The translations under genes and the position numbers were made by a program. Under the pieces are notes generated by a model, which was not told the DNA's origin, ran no database searches, and was given only the letters and a program-made list of their open reading frames with translations. A stretch of 13,926 nt of DNA, taken from DASUXY01 sp036377675 (GTDB taxonomy: Bacteria > Bacillota > Bacilli > Bacillales > Amphibacillaceae). Positions 13,787 through 13,926 of this stretch are shown here, in pieces. Where the stretch lies: NCBI GenBank assembly GCA_036377675.1, contig DASUXY010000035.1, positions 1 to 13,926 of the forward strand. Direction: 5' to 3'. Position 1 is the first letter of the stretch, and each line of letters starts with the position of its first letter.

Positions 13787-13926
13787 GAGTCTGTCAAGCA
13801 TTTACGGGAGCTTCTCTCCTTAGAACTTTTTACTTTCTTAAAAATCCTTTGGGCATAGTCAAAAACGTAAAACCCTTATCCCCTCAATCCAAATGGATTG
13901 GGAGTAATTCTGTCATCTTTTTGAAA
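13787..13926 (-). mobile_element. 3' end of an insertion sequence, cut by the window edge (right copy)
   Basis: Exact reverse complement of 1-140, so this copy also points its 3' end into the window. Outside the shared 140 bases the flanks are unrelated (GTTTAAGGG on the left, TTGTAAAAG on the right when both are read outward from the element), which fixes the element boundary. No target-site duplication can be tested because the far ends of both copies are missing. Confidence 0.7.
13876..13926 (-). CDS. possible transposase, last 16 residues only (partial)
   Basis: Minus-strand copy of the 16-residue tail found at 1-51, ending at the TAA complementary to 13876-13878. The body of the protein would lie beyond the window's right edge. 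Confidence 0.35.
   Translation of the reverse strand, partial: FQKDDRITPNPFGLRG

Noticed and set aside
1..13926. Composite transposon carrying the whole window as cargo
   Set aside because: The genes between the IS ends are core or ordinary chromosomal genes (fumarase, map, SASP, YheA) with no transfer, resistance or accessory signature. A contig broken at repeats explains the ends better.

Overview
The window looks like a stretch of chromosome from a low-GC, endospore-forming member of the Bacillaceae. The evidence is an alpha/beta-type small acid-soluble spore protein, a T-box riboswitch, AGGAGG-type ribosome binding sites with several GTG starts, and proteins that match Bacillus subtilis families (MapB/YflG, NhaC, AzlC/AzlD, YxiO, CitG, MsmX, YheA, YhaR, YhzD). 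No species can be named from the sequence alone.

Both ends carry the same 140 bases in inverted orientation (1-140 and 13787-13926). Each copy looks like the 3' end of an insertion sequence, with a possible transposase C-terminus running off the window edge. The simplest reading is an assembly contig that stops inside two copies of a multicopy IS element. The cargo between them is ordinary housekeeping DNA, not a transposon payload.

Layout from left to right: a solitary methionine aminopeptidase (map, +); a convergent NhaC-family transporter (-) behind a complete tyrosine-type T-box leader; an alpha/beta hydrolase (-); the AzlC/AzlD amino-acid exporter pair (+), divergent from the hydrolase across a 371-base gap that holds a PerR/Fur-like palindrome; a 77-residue IDEAL-domain protein (+); a UMF1-family major facilitator transporter (+) followed by an unlisted 46-residue, very basic protein; a zinc-dependent phospholipase C-like protein (-); fumarase (+); the spore protein (+); the MsmX-type sugar ABC ATPase (-); YheA (+); an enoyl-CoA hydratase/isomerase family protein (+); and a small YhzD-like protein (-). 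Nearly every transcription unit ends in a recognisable intrinsic terminator.

Most genes are single transcription units. The clear operons are azlC-azlD (4-base overlap) and the MFS gene with the 46-residue ORF. Two themes link neighbours loosely: amino-acid transport (a tyrosine-responsive NhaC-family transporter and the AzlCD exporter) and central metabolism or sporulation (fumarase, SASP). I see no CRISPR array, no defence island, no phage genes and no RNA genes apart from the T-box leader. I did not find a convincing undescribed system. The items most worth checking are the T-box/NhaC pairing, the PerR-like box in the hydrolase/azlC gap, the crotonase-fold protein that lacks both usual catalytic glutamates, and the 46-residue basic protein.
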